Assembly: GCA_001429255.1 (NCBI GenBank) | Contig: LMJI01000002.1 | Span: forward strand, 359,274 to 423,273 | Source: Cellulomonas sp. Root930 | Lineage (GTDB): Bacteria; Actinomycetota; Actinomycetes; Actinomycetales; Cellulomonadaceae | DNA: 64,000 nucleotides | Direction of reading: 5' to 3' | In this document: positions 1 to 6,962 of the stretch, in pieces | Numbering within the stretch: the stretch's first letter is position 1 | Layout of the letters: each line of letters begins with the position of its first letter | Translations under genes and position numbers: made by a program | Notes under the pieces: model-generated | What the model saw: only the letters and a program-made list of their open reading frames with translations | What the model was told of the DNA's origin: nothing | Databases searched by the model: none

Positions 1-506
1 GCGAGCAGGTAGATGTCCGGCGCGGGCTTCTTGGCCGGCACCACGTCCCCGGCGAACACCGCGAACTCCGCGGCTCGCTCCGCACCGACCGCGTGCTCGA
101 GCACCGCGCGGACGGACGCCTCGGCGGACGTGGACGCGACCGCCAGCAGCCAGCCCGCCGCGGACGCCTCCGCCACGATGCGCGCGATGCCGGGCCGCCC
201 GGGCATCACCCCGGCAGCGACCAGCTCCGTGTAGTGCGCGGTCTTCGCCTTGTGCCAGCGGGCCACCAGGTCGCGCTGCTCGTCGGGGTCGGTGGGCAGA
301 TGCGCGGTCTCGACGAACGCCGGCGTGAACACCGTCGCCAGCCGTTCCTTGCCGCCGCCGATCGCCAGCAGGTACCCGTACTCCTGCTCGCTCCAGTGGA
401 TCGGGAGGCCGGCCTCCTCGAAGGTCCGGTTGAACGCGGGCAGGTGCCCGTCACGCTCGGTGTCGGCCAGCACGCCGTCGCAGTCGAACACCAGGGCGGG
501 GCTCAC
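1..506 (-). CDS. HAD-superfamily sugar-phosphatase/phosphoglucomutase-like protein (partial, CbbY-like)
   Basis: The N-terminal 168 residues of a HAD hydrolase are present; the 3' end lies outside the window to the left. Motif I is DCDGVLADTE with the two catalytic aspartates at residues 8 and 10, motif II has the VASTS serine/threonine near residue 125, and the motif III lysine lies in AKKPAPDIY near 159. A helical cap of about 90 residues sits between motifs I and II, as in the CbbY/beta-phosphoglucomutase type. The GTG start overlaps the aldolase stop codon (GTGA), so the two genes are translationally coupled. With the aldolase and the divergent GntR regulator it should act on a phosphorylated sugar or polyol; the substrate cannot be read from the sequence. 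Confidence 0.85.
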   Translation of the reverse strand, partial: MSPALVFDCDGVLADTERDGHLPAFNRTFEEAGLPIHWSEQEYGYLLAIGGGKERLATVFTPAFVETAHLPTDPDEQRDLVARWHKAKTAHYTELVAAGVMPGRPGIARIVAEASAAGWLLAVASTSAEASVRAVLEHAVGAERAAEFAVFAGDVVPAKKPAPDIYLL

Positions 507-1363
507 GACGACGCCTTCCCGGCCGCGCCGAACTCCTCGATGTGCACGGCGATCGCGGCCTGCACGGCGGTGGAGATGTCCCGGAACATCGAGGGCGGGT
601 CCCACTTGTCGCGGGCGCGCGCCTCGGCGAGGTGCGTCTCGGCGGACCGCATGTACGCGACCTTGACGCCCGTCGAGATGTTGATCTTGGAGACGCCGGC
701 GTCGATGAACGTCGCGAAGTCCTCCGCCGACAGGCCGGTGCCGCCGTGCAGCACGATCGAGCGGTCCGTCAGGGCGGCCAGCTCACGCACACGCTCGGGG
801 AGGAGCACCGGCTGCGCCTTGTACTCGCCGTGCGCGGTGCCCAGCTGGGGTGCGAGCAGGTCGACCCCCGTGCGCTCGGCGACGGCGGCCAGCGTCGCGA
901 CGTCGTAGGAGTGCAGGCTGACGTCGGAGCCGACGCCGTCCTCCACCCCGATGATGTTCTCGATCTCCGACTCGACGTCGACCCCCGCGGCGTGCGCCTC
1001 CGCGACCACCTCGCTCGTCTCGCGCTCGGCGGTCTCCAGGTCGCGGTCCGAGGCGTCGAAGAGCACCGACGACCACCCGGCGCGGACCACGTCGGAGATG
1101 ACCGCCCGGTCGGGGCAGTGGTCGAGGTGCAGGGCGACCGGGACGGGGACGTCGGCGGCGGCGTGCCGGAACATCGTGGTGATCAGGTCGGTGCCGATCG
1201 AGCGGACCGTCTTGACCGAGATCTGGATGATCATCGGCGAGCTCGCGGCCACCGCGGCGGCGATCACGGCGCGCAGGCTGAGGTCGTCGAGGATGTTCAC
1301 CGCCGGCACCGCGTACCCGTGCTCGCGGGCGGCCCGCGTCATCGTCACCGTCGACGAGATCAT
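503..1363 (-). CDS. Class II fructose-bisphosphate/tagatose-bisphosphate-type aldolase
   Basis: A 286-residue zinc-dependent class II aldolase that should cleave a ketose (bis)phosphate to dihydroxyacetone phosphate and an aldehyde. The catalytic aspartate and zinc histidine are D81-H82 (LHLDHCPD); further zinc ligands are H178 (TAHGEYK) and H206 (VLHGGTGLS); the phosphate loop is GGTG at 207-210 with KINIST at 226-231. The length fits the GatY/KbaY/IolJ group better than the roughly 340-residue glycolytic FbaA enzymes. A good GGGAGGG ribosome site precedes the ATG. It is co-transcribed with the downstream HAD phosphatase and diverges from a GntR/UTRA regulator, so an inducible carbohydrate-catabolic role is more likely than core glycolysis. 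Confidence 0.85.
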   Translation of the reverse strand: MISSTVTMTRAAREHGYAVPAVNILDDLSLRAVIAAAVAASSPMIIQISVKTVRSIGTDLITTMFRHAAADVPVPVALHLDHCPDRAVISDVVRAGWSSVLFDASDRDLETAERETSEVVAEAHAAGVDVESEIENIIGVEDGVGSDVSLHSYDVATLAAVAERTGVDLLAPQLGTAHGEYKAQPVLLPERVRELAALTDRSIVLHGGTGLSAEDFATFIDAGVSKINISTGVKVAYMRSAETHLAEARARDKWDPPSMFRDISTAVQAAIAVHIEEFGAAGKASS

Positions 1364-1425
1364 GCTCAGCCCTCCCGGGGAGCGACCCTGCGTGACCAGG
1401 ACCGCATCGTCCCGATCTGTCCGCA

Positions 1426-1440
1426 GTCTAGACAGGTCTA
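1426..1440. promoter_or_regulatory. Probable GntR operator (overlapping GTCTA/TAGAC half-sites)
   Basis: Between the divergent aldolase and GntR genes lies GTCTAGACAGGTCTA. It holds two overlapping inverted repeats, GTCTAGAC (1426-1433) and TAGAC-AG-GTCTA (1429-1440). GTCTAGAC is the core of operators known for HutC-type GntR regulators such as DasR. Its place, 35 bp before the regulator start and about 60 bp before the aldolase start, suits control of both genes. Confidence 0.6.
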
Positions 1441-1474
1441 CTCATGGCCGACCAGAGCGTGGAAGTCTTGGCTC

Positions 1475-2209
1475 ATGTCGGAGGTCCTCGCGCGGGAGTC
1501 GGCCGTGCCGCTCTACGCGCAGCTGGAGCAGATCCTGCACGCGCGGATCACCAGCGGGGAGTGGGTCCCGGGACAGCGGATCCCGTCGGAGAACGAGCTC
1601 AACCGCATCTACGGACTCAGCCGGATGACCGTGCGCGGCGTGCTGACCAAGCTCGTCGGCGACGGCCTGCTGGTCCGCGTGCCGGGCAAGGGCACCTACG
1701 TGGCCACGCCCAAGATCAGCGCGATCTCCCCGGCCTACCGGGGTGTGCGCGAGCAGCTCGAGGCCCTCGGCTACGAGACGTCGACGCGGCTGGTGTCCTT
1801 GGCGCTCGAGACGCCGTCGTCCGGGGTGCGCGAGCGTCTGGCGCTCGGCGAGGGCGACGAGACGTACGTGATCGTCCGGGTCCGGTCCGTGCAGGGCGAG
1901 CCCATCAGCCTGCACCGCTCCTACGTCCCGGCCCGGCTGGCGCCCGCGCTCGACCGGCACGACGTCGTGGCCAACCAGCTCTGCGTGGTGCTCGAGGAGC
2001 ACTACGGGCTGCCCATGAAGCGCGTGCACGAGGAGCTCGAGGCCGTCGCGGTGAGCACCGCCGACGCCAAGCACCTGGGCATGCGCCGCGGAGACCCCGC
2101 CCTGCAGCTGCAGGACGTGATCTCCGACGCGCTCGCGCGGCCGTTCGAGTACTCGTCGATCGTGTTCCGCGGGGACCGGATGCGGCTGCGGTTCGACTAC
2201 GACCGCTGA
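1475..2209 (+). CDS. GntR-family transcriptional regulator (HutC type, UTRA domain)
   Basis: A 244-residue regulator. The winged helix-turn-helix spans about residues 12-76 (PLYAQLEQIL, then IPSENELNRIYGLSRMTVR), followed by a UTRA effector domain from about 95 to 238 with the typical LHRSYVPA strand and a C-terminal FRGDRMRLRFDY strand. UTRA domains usually bind sugar phosphates or small metabolites. The gene diverges from the aldolase/phosphatase pair and probably controls it and itself through the GTCTAGAC-type site upstream. The ATG at 1475 was chosen because the HTH starts directly after it; the upstream open frame runs antisense to the aldolase. Confidence 0.9.
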   Translation: MSEVLARESAVPLYAQLEQILHARITSGEWVPGQRIPSENELNRIYGLSRMTVRGVLTKLVGDGLLVRVPGKGTYVATPKISAISPAYRGVREQLEALGYETSTRLVSLALETPSSGVRERLALGEGDETYVIVRVRSVQGEPISLHRSYVPARLAPALDRHDVVANQLCVVLEEHYGLPMKRVHEELEAVAVSTADAKHLGMRRGDPALQLQDVISDALARPFEYSSIVFRGDRMRLRFDYDR

Positions 2210-2210
2210 G

Positions 2211-3515
2211 TCAGCTCTCCAGCAGGCCGCCGCCCACCCACGCACCGATCGCGGCGGCGTCGGCGGGGCTCAGCTGCATCCGGGCGCCGCGGCACAGGCC
2301 GACCACGTTGTCCGCCCATGCCAGCGCCAGGTCGGACGCCTTGGTGGTCGGCTTGAGCTCGAGGCCCGCGAAGATGATGCCGCCGATCACGAAGTTCACG
2401 GTGGAGCGGCCCACCTGGGCGCCCGCCTTCCGGCACGCGTCGCGCACGCGCCGGGACGTCTCGGCGCGGTCGAACGGGTGGGCCTTGAGGTCCGCGGCCA
2501 GGGCGGTCAGGAGCACCCGGTAGTTCGAGGCGCTGAGGCCGGGGGTGTCGGTGACCGCGACGACCTGGCGCTGGAGTGCGCTCGAGGACGTGTCCGCGAC
2601 GGCGCCTGGCAGGTCGGCCTCGCCGAAGCGGTTGGCGTCCCAGACGAACCCCGGCGGCCGCGACGAGACGCCGACCTCGGGGACGTTGCGTGCCAGCCAG
2701 GGCAGGAAGCCGCCCGCACCGGCCCACCGGGTCTCGGGCAGGGTCGGCTCGGTCTTCTGCGCCAGCTGCGCGATGGTGCCGAGCGGCACCGGGCGGTCCG
2801 CAGCCTGCACGCGCTGGAGCACGGCCTTGCGCGCGGCTGAGCTCGGGGGAGGCGTGGCGGCGGCGGCCTTCTTCGTCGGCGCCTTCGTGGGAGTCTGCGC
2901 GGGCGCCTCGACGGCGACCGCGACCTCCTCGACCACGGTCTCGACGTCCAGCGTCGACGCCGTGTGGGTCACCAGCTCGGCCAGGTCGTCGGCCGTGATG
3001 ACGGAGTCGGCCACCGACCGGTAGGCGGCCGCGGCCGGGCTGGCGGTGATGATCGTGACGCGGCGGTCCGCGGCGCGGCAGCGCAGGGCCAGAGGCGTGA
3101 AGTCGGCGTCGGCCGAGACGATGACGAACTCCTCGTACTGCGTGGGCGCCGCGAGGGCGTCGACGGCGTCGAGGACGAGGTTGATGTCGGCGCTGCTCTT
3201 GCCCTGCTGGGTCAGCGACGGGCAGTCGACCACCTGGAAGCCGGCGCGCGTGAAGTTGGGCCGGAACTGCGAGAACCGCGACGGGTTCAGGTAGCAGGCG
3301 CGGATCAGGAAGCGGCGGCTGAACTCGCCCTCGGAGTCGGTGCCGGTCTCCAACTCACTGAGCCAGTGGGCCGGGTTCGTGGCGAACGCCTCCGCGGCCA
3401 CGGGGTCCAGGCGCTGCAGCCCGATGTAGACGTTGTCGAAGTCGACGAACATGGCGGTGCGAAAGCGGCGGCCCGCATCCGTCCGGTCGGCAGGGGTCAC
3501 GCTCGGGGAGGTCAC
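2211..3515 (-). CDS. NYN (PIN-like) domain ribonuclease-type protein with LOTUS/OST-HTH-like region
   Basis: 434 residues with a GTG start. The N-terminal NYN domain (LabA/DUF88 type, residues 20-185) keeps the metal-binding acidic residues: D25 and D27 in FVDFDN, D110 in SSADINLVLD, and D136/D138 in VSADADFTPL. An Ala/Pro/Lys-rich linker (about 195-230) leads to a roughly 70-residue region (ARKAVLQRV to PPGFVWDANR) resembling an OST-HTH/LOTUS fold, then a helical C-terminal domain I do not recognise. Such proteins are predicted RNases that recruit RNA or protein through LOTUS. It ends 1 bp from the GntR stop (tail-to-tail), with no shared promoter. Function beyond nucleic-acid binding is inferred. 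Confidence 0.8.
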   Translation of the reverse strand: MTSPSVTPADRTDAGRRFRTAMFVDFDNVYIGLQRLDPVAAEAFATNPAHWLSELETGTDSEGEFSRRFLIRACYLNPSRFSQFRPNFTRAGFQVVDCPSLTQQGKSSADINLVLDAVDALAAPTQYEEFVIVSADADFTPLALRCRAADRRVTIITASPAAAAYRSVADSVITADDLAELVTHTASTLDVETVVEEVAVAVEAPAQTPTKAPTKKAAAATPPPSSAARKAVLQRVQAADRPVPLGTIAQLAQKTEPTLPETRWAGAGGFLPWLARNVPEVGVSSRPPGFVWDANRFGEADLPGAVADTSSSALQRQVVAVTDTPGLSASNYRVLLTALAADLKAHPFDRAETSRRVRDACRKAGAQVGRSTVNFVIGGIIFAGLELKPTTKASDLALAWADNVVGLCRGARMQLSPADAAAIGAWVGGGLLES

Positions 3516-3560
3516 CCGAGCATCTTCCCTGCTCCGGGGGACGGATGCGTACCGCGCGCC

Positions 3561-4277
3561 TCACTCCGCGGTGTCGGCCTCGTCCCGAGCCGCGACGACG
3601 AACGCCTCGACGGCGGCCTTGTCGAGCCCCAGCGCCGCCACCGGACCGCTGCCGCCGTCGGCCTCCAGGAGCGCGAGGAGCACGTGCCCGGTGTCGACGC
3701 GCTCGTCGTCCAGGCGCACCGCCTCGCGGAACGTCAGCTCCAGTGCCTTCTTGGCCCCGGCGTCGAACGGCACGAGGTCGGGGACGGGGGCGACCGAGGG
3801 TGCCAGGCCGGCCGTGAGCGTCCGTCGGGCGCCGTCCAGCGAGCTGACCTGCGCCGCGACGGCCCGGGCGGCGACGTCGTCGGGTGCCGCGAGCAGGCCG
3901 AGCGCCAGGTGGGCCGTCGTGATCTCGGTGTTGCCGGCCGCGTGCGCCTCGTTCTGCGCCGCGACGACGACGTTGCGCGCGGCCTCGGTGAATCGCTCGA
4001 AGCCCTGGCTCGCGCCCGGCGCCCCGGGATCCTTGGCCACGAACCGCTTCTGTGCGGCCTGCTTGGTCACCCCCATGTTGGCGCCGATCTCCGTCCACGA
4101 GGCGCCGGACCGCCGCGCCTGGTCGACGAAGTGGCCGATGAGGTGGTCGGCGACGTCGCCGAGCGCCTGCGCCGTGAGCACCGCGGTCGACAGCTGGTGG
4201 AGCACGGTGGGCTGGGAGGTGGTGATGGCGTCGATGAGGTCATCGAGCCGGACGGGGTTCTGCACGCGTGTGGTCAT
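3561..4277 (-). CDS. HTH regulator fused to a Clp N-terminal (ClpA/B-type) domain
   Basis: 238 residues. An N-terminal helical segment carries a helix-turn-helix (SWTEIGANMGVTKQAAQKRF, residues 60-79). The rest is a double Clp-N repeat: FERFTEAARNVVVAAQNEA with TTAHLALGLL (about 93-130), then FDAGAKKALELTFREAV with DTGHVLLALL (about 170-215). There is no AAA+ module, so it is not a ClpA/B/C ATPase. Clp-N domains bind adaptors and unfolded or arginine-phosphorylated proteins, so a regulator sensing protein-quality state is plausible but inferred. The promoter holds two 17-bp palindromes over its -35 and -10, suggesting autorepression, and the -10 lies 6 nt before the ATG (leaderless). Confidence 0.8.
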   Translation of the reverse strand: MTTRVQNPVRLDDLIDAITTSQPTVLHQLSTAVLTAQALGDVADHLIGHFVDQARRSGASWTEIGANMGVTKQAAQKRFVAKDPGAPGASQGFERFTEAARNVVVAAQNEAHAAGNTEITTAHLALGLLAAPDDVAARAVAAQVSSLDGARRTLTAGLAPSVAPVPDLVPFDAGAKKALELTFREAVRLDDERVDTGHVLLALLEADGGSGPVAALGLDKAAVEAFVVAARDEADTAE

Positions 4278-4279
4278 GC

Positions 4280-4325
4280 GTCAACCCTAGGTTGACGATG
4301 TGATGCTCGTCAACCATGGGTTGAC
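4280..4325 (-). promoter_or_regulatory. Promoter with two 17-bp palindromic operators
   Basis: Two near-identical palindromes, GTCAACCCTAGGTTGAC (4280-4296) and GTCAACCATGGGTTGAC (4309-4325), lie 29 bp apart centre to centre. On the minus strand they contain a promoter for the Clp-N/HTH gene: -35 TTGACG (4308-4313) inside the distal palindrome, an 18-bp spacer, -10 TAGGGT (4284-4289) inside the proximal one, then 6 nt to the ATG. Repressor bound to either site would block this promoter, and the distal site also abuts acylphosphatase. Confidence 0.8.
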
Positions 4326-4334
4326 GGGCACACT

Positions 4335-4610
4335 GTGGGGGTGATCCGCCGCCACCTCGTCGTCCACGGGTCCGTGCAGGGCGTCGGCTACCGCTGGTCG
4401 CTGGCGCGCGAGGCCCGCCGGCTCGGCGTGCACGGCTGGGTGCGCAACCGGGTCGACGGCACGGTCGAGGCCGTCCTCGAGGGAGCCGCCGACGCCGTCG
4501 AGGCCCTCGTGGCGTGGTGCCGTACCGGTCCCGGCGGGGCGGTCGTGTCCGGGGTCGACGTCACCGTCGAGGAGCCCGAGGCGCTCACGAGGTTCGAGAT
4601 CCGGGCGTAA
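4335..4610 (+). CDS. acyP: Acylphosphatase
   Basis: About 91 residues, the normal length for this small ferredoxin-like enzyme that hydrolyses acyl phosphates such as acetyl phosphate. The phosphate-binding loop VQGVGYR carries the catalytic arginine (R20) and WVRNRVDGTVE the catalytic asparagine (N38). GTG at 4335 and GTG at 4341 are both possible starts; there is no convincing Shine-Dalgarno and CACACT lies 6 nt before the second, so a leaderless start at 4341 is possible. It diverges from the Clp-N/HTH gene across the twin palindromes and may share that regulation. Confidence 0.9.
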   Translation: MGVIRRHLVVHGSVQGVGYRWSLAREARRLGVHGWVRNRVDGTVEAVLEGAADAVEALVAWCRTGPGGAVVSGVDVTVEEPEALTRFEIRA

Positions 4611-4614
4611 GCGG

Positions 4615-5289
4615 TCAGCGGATCCAGACCCGCAGCGGGCCGACGGTCGCGAACCCGGTCGCGATCGGCGGCGCCAGGTCCGCACCCGACTCGTAGCCGA
4701 CCAGCGGGTGCGGGCCCAGCTCCTGACGGGCGACGACGGCGAGATCGGCCCAGACGGTCTCGGGGTCACCCCGCAGCACCCGGACGTTCGAGACCCCGAC
4801 CACCGTCCGCGGCCCGTCGCCCGAGCGGTTGAGCGCGGCGACCGCGACCGGCCCCTCGTCGTCCTCGGCGAGCAGGAGGCGCACCCCGGGGTCGTCGAGC
4901 ACGGCCGCACCGACGACCCGCGAGCCGTGCGCAGCCCACCATCGCGGGAGCGTCGTCGCCTCGATCGACCGCCACGGCAGCAGCGGTGTGCCCGGCCGCG
5001 CCACGGCGCGGACCAGCCACCGGGCCTCGAACAGCACGGTGTACCCGTGCGGCGCCAGGTCGAGGTCCGCGAACGAGTCCTTGACCGAGGCGCCCGCGGA
5101 GTCGTCGACGGAGCCCAGCACCTCCTGCGCGGGCACCCCCGGGCGGAGCGTGACCCCGTCCGGGTACGCCTCGGGGGAGCGGGTCGGCGTCGACCAGAGC
5201 CCTGCGCGGGTCTGCGTCGGCAGTCCGGCCGCCCGGCAGACCAGATCGCACCACGCGGCGTTGTTGGCGGCGGCCGAGGAGGCGTCCAT
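4615..5289 (-). CDS. Conserved hypothetical protein, possible degenerate GNAT fold
   Basis: 224 residues, convergent with acyP (4 bp gap). I do not recognise the family with certainty. The C-terminal part (EDDEGPVAVAALNRSGDGP, VVGVSNVRV, then LVGYESGADL and GFATVGPLRVWIR) has the strand-helix order and ending of a GNAT acetyltransferase, but the Q/RxxGxG/A acetyl-CoA loop is not evident. The N-terminal 100 residues look globular with no membrane segment. An actinobacterial protein of unknown function is the safest call. Confidence 0.6.
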   Translation of the reverse strand: MDASSAAANNAAWCDLVCRAAGLPTQTRAGLWSTPTRSPEAYPDGVTLRPGVPAQEVLGSVDDSAGASVKDSFADLDLAPHGYTVLFEARWLVRAVARPGTPLLPWRSIEATTLPRWWAAHGSRVVGAAVLDDPGVRLLLAEDDEGPVAVAALNRSGDGPRTVVGVSNVRVLRGDPETVWADLAVVARQELGPHPLVGYESGADLAPPIATGFATVGPLRVWIR

Positions 5290-5366
5290 GACCGTTCATC
5301 CTGTCGGGCCGCGCCGCTGGGCGCGATGATCGGCACGGCACGCCCCACCCGCGAGGAGGACGACGC

Positions 5367-5957
5367 ATGGCCTGGATCAGCGGCGCGACGACGGACGACG
5401 ACCCCGCCGGCGAGGTGGCGGCGGCGTTCGAGAAGGACCGGGCGTCTCTCGGTCACGTCGCCAACTACACCCGCGTGCTCGCGCACCGGCCGGAGGTCCT
5501 GCGCGGGTGGCAGGGGCTGAACCGGGCGATCAAGGGGATGGACCCGCGGCGTTACGAGGTGGCGACGACCGCCGCAGCGCTGCGTCTGCGGTCGAGCTAC
5601 TGCGCGCTGGCGCACGGTGACGTCCTCGCGTCGACGCACATGAGCCCCGACGCGGTCCGGGCGCTGGCGCAGGGCGGCGAGTCCGAGGAGCTGACGGAGG
5701 TGGACCGCGCTGTCGCGCGGCTGGCCGGCACGGTGGCGGCGGGCGCGGCCGACATGCGTCCGGAGGATCTCGACGAGCTGCGCACCCTCGGGTTCGCCGA
5801 CGACGAGATCCTCGACGTGGTGCTGGCCGCCGCCGCGCGCTGTTTCTTCAGCACGGTGCTCGACGCGGTGGGTGCGCAGCCCGACGCGGCGTTCCGGGAG
5901 CTGGACGCGCCGCTGCGGGAGGCGCTGACCGTGGGTCGGCCGATCGCCGAGGACTGA
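5367..5957 (+). CDS. AhpD-like/carboxymuconolactone decarboxylase family (peroxidase-related) protein
   Basis: 196 residues with a GAGGAGG site before the ATG. The family signature is SSYCALAHGD, with C79 and H83 in the CxxxH arrangement of the uncharacterised peroxidase-related branch; the canonical AhpD CxxC pair is absent. The rest is all-helical as expected (MDPRRYEVATTAAALRLRSSYC, then a second helical half from about 105 to 180). Members act in peroxide or alkyl-hydroperoxide reduction or small-molecule decarboxylation, but the substrate here is unknown. It stands alone upstream of the glycosidase gene with a 63-bp gap. Confidence 0.8.
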   Translation: MAWISGATTDDDPAGEVAAAFEKDRASLGHVANYTRVLAHRPEVLRGWQGLNRAIKGMDPRRYEVATTAAALRLRSSYCALAHGDVLASTHMSPDAVRALAQGGESEELTEVDRAVARLAGTVAAGAADMRPEDLDELRTLGFADDEILDVVLAAAARCFFSTVLDAVGAQPDAAFRELDAPLREALTVGRPIAED

Positions 5958-6020
5958 CCGCACAGGAGGCGCACAGCGCCCGCACCGAGGAGCGACAGTC
6001 CCGCTCCCTAGACAAGGGGC

Positions 6021-6962
6021 ATGAAGAAGCGCACCCCCCTTCGCCGCACCGTCCTGGTCGGTGTCCTGACCCTCTCGCTGTCCGTCGTCGGCGCGGGCGC
6101 GTGGGCGCTCGACCGGTTCGTGATCGAGCACGTCGAGATCTCCGACGTGCAGGCGTACGAGGCCAGCCAGGGCACGACGGCGTCGGCGGGCTCGTCGCCC
6201 GCCGACGCCGTGCTCACGGACACGTCCTACGAGTCCTCGTCGTCCGCCGTCTCGATCTCCACGGTGACCACAGGATCGGGCGACGACACCGTCACGTACT
6301 ACGTCGCCGACGTGACGCTCACCGACGCGACGGCCCTGCGGTCGGCGTTCGCGCAGAACAGCTTCGGACTGAACATCACCGAGGACACCTCCGACATCGC
6401 CGCCGACAACGGCGCGGTGTTCGCCGTCAACGGCGACTACTACGGGTTCCGCGACACCGGGATCGTCATCCGCAACGGCGTGGTCTACCGCGACGAGGGC
6501 GCCCGCGAGGGCCTCGCCTTCTACACCGACGGGCACGTCGAGGTGTACGACGAGACCGCGACGACCGCTGACGCGCTGGTGGCCGCGGGCGTCTGGAACA
6601 CCCTGTCGTTCGGGCCGGCGCTGCTCGAGGACGGGCAGGTGATCGACGGGATCGAGGACGTCGAGGTCGACACCAACGTGGGCAACCACTCGATCCAGGG
6701 CGAGCAGCCCCGCACGGCGGTCGGGGTGATCGACGACAACCACCTGGTGTTCGTGGTGGTCGACGGGCGCAGTCCGGGCTACAGCGCCGGGGTGACGCTC
6801 ACCGGGCTCGCCGAGATCATGCAGGACCTCGGGGCGAGCACCGCGTACAACATCGACGGCGGCGGCTCGTCGACGATGTACTTCGACGGGGCGCTCGTGA
6901 ACAACCCGCTCGGCAAGGGCCAGGAGCGCGGCACCTCCGACATCCTGTACATCGCCGGCTGA
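6021..6962 (+). CDS. Secreted or membrane-anchored phosphodiester glycosidase (NAGPA-like) family protein
   Basis: 313 residues. A basic N-terminus and one hydrophobic segment (about 10-30) act as a signal anchor. The phosphodiester glycosidase domain spans about 95-313, with NGDYYGF (137-143), QPRTAVGV (229-236), DGRSPGYSAGVTL (248-260) and NIDGGGSSTM (277-286), all typical of this exopolysaccharide-related family. It should act outside the membrane on a sugar-phosphodiester bond in cell-surface glycans. A TAGACA hexamer ends 6 nt before the ATG and the only purine run (AAGGGG) is too close to the start, so initiation may be leaderless. The next gene, a GT2 transferase, overlaps its stop codon. 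Confidence 0.85.
   Translation: MKKRTPLRRTVLVGVLTLSLSVVGAGAWALDRFVIEHVEISDVQAYEASQGTTASAGSSPADAVLTDTSYESSSSAVSISTVTTGSGDDTVTYYVADVTLTDATALRSAFAQNSFGLNITEDTSDIAADNGAVFAVNGDYYGFRDTGIVIRNGVVYRDEGAREGLAFYTDGHVEVYDETATTADALVAAGVWNTLSFGPALLEDGQVIDGIEDVEVDTNVGNHSIQGEQPRTAVGVIDDNHLVFVVVDGRSPGYSAGVTLTGLAEIMQDLGASTAYNIDGGGSSTMYFDGALVNNPLGKGQERGTSDILYIAG

Noticed and set aside
93..908. Plus-strand open frames across the aldolase/phosphatase genes
   Set aside because: They are complementary shadows of two clear protein families on the minus strand and show no recognisable motif.
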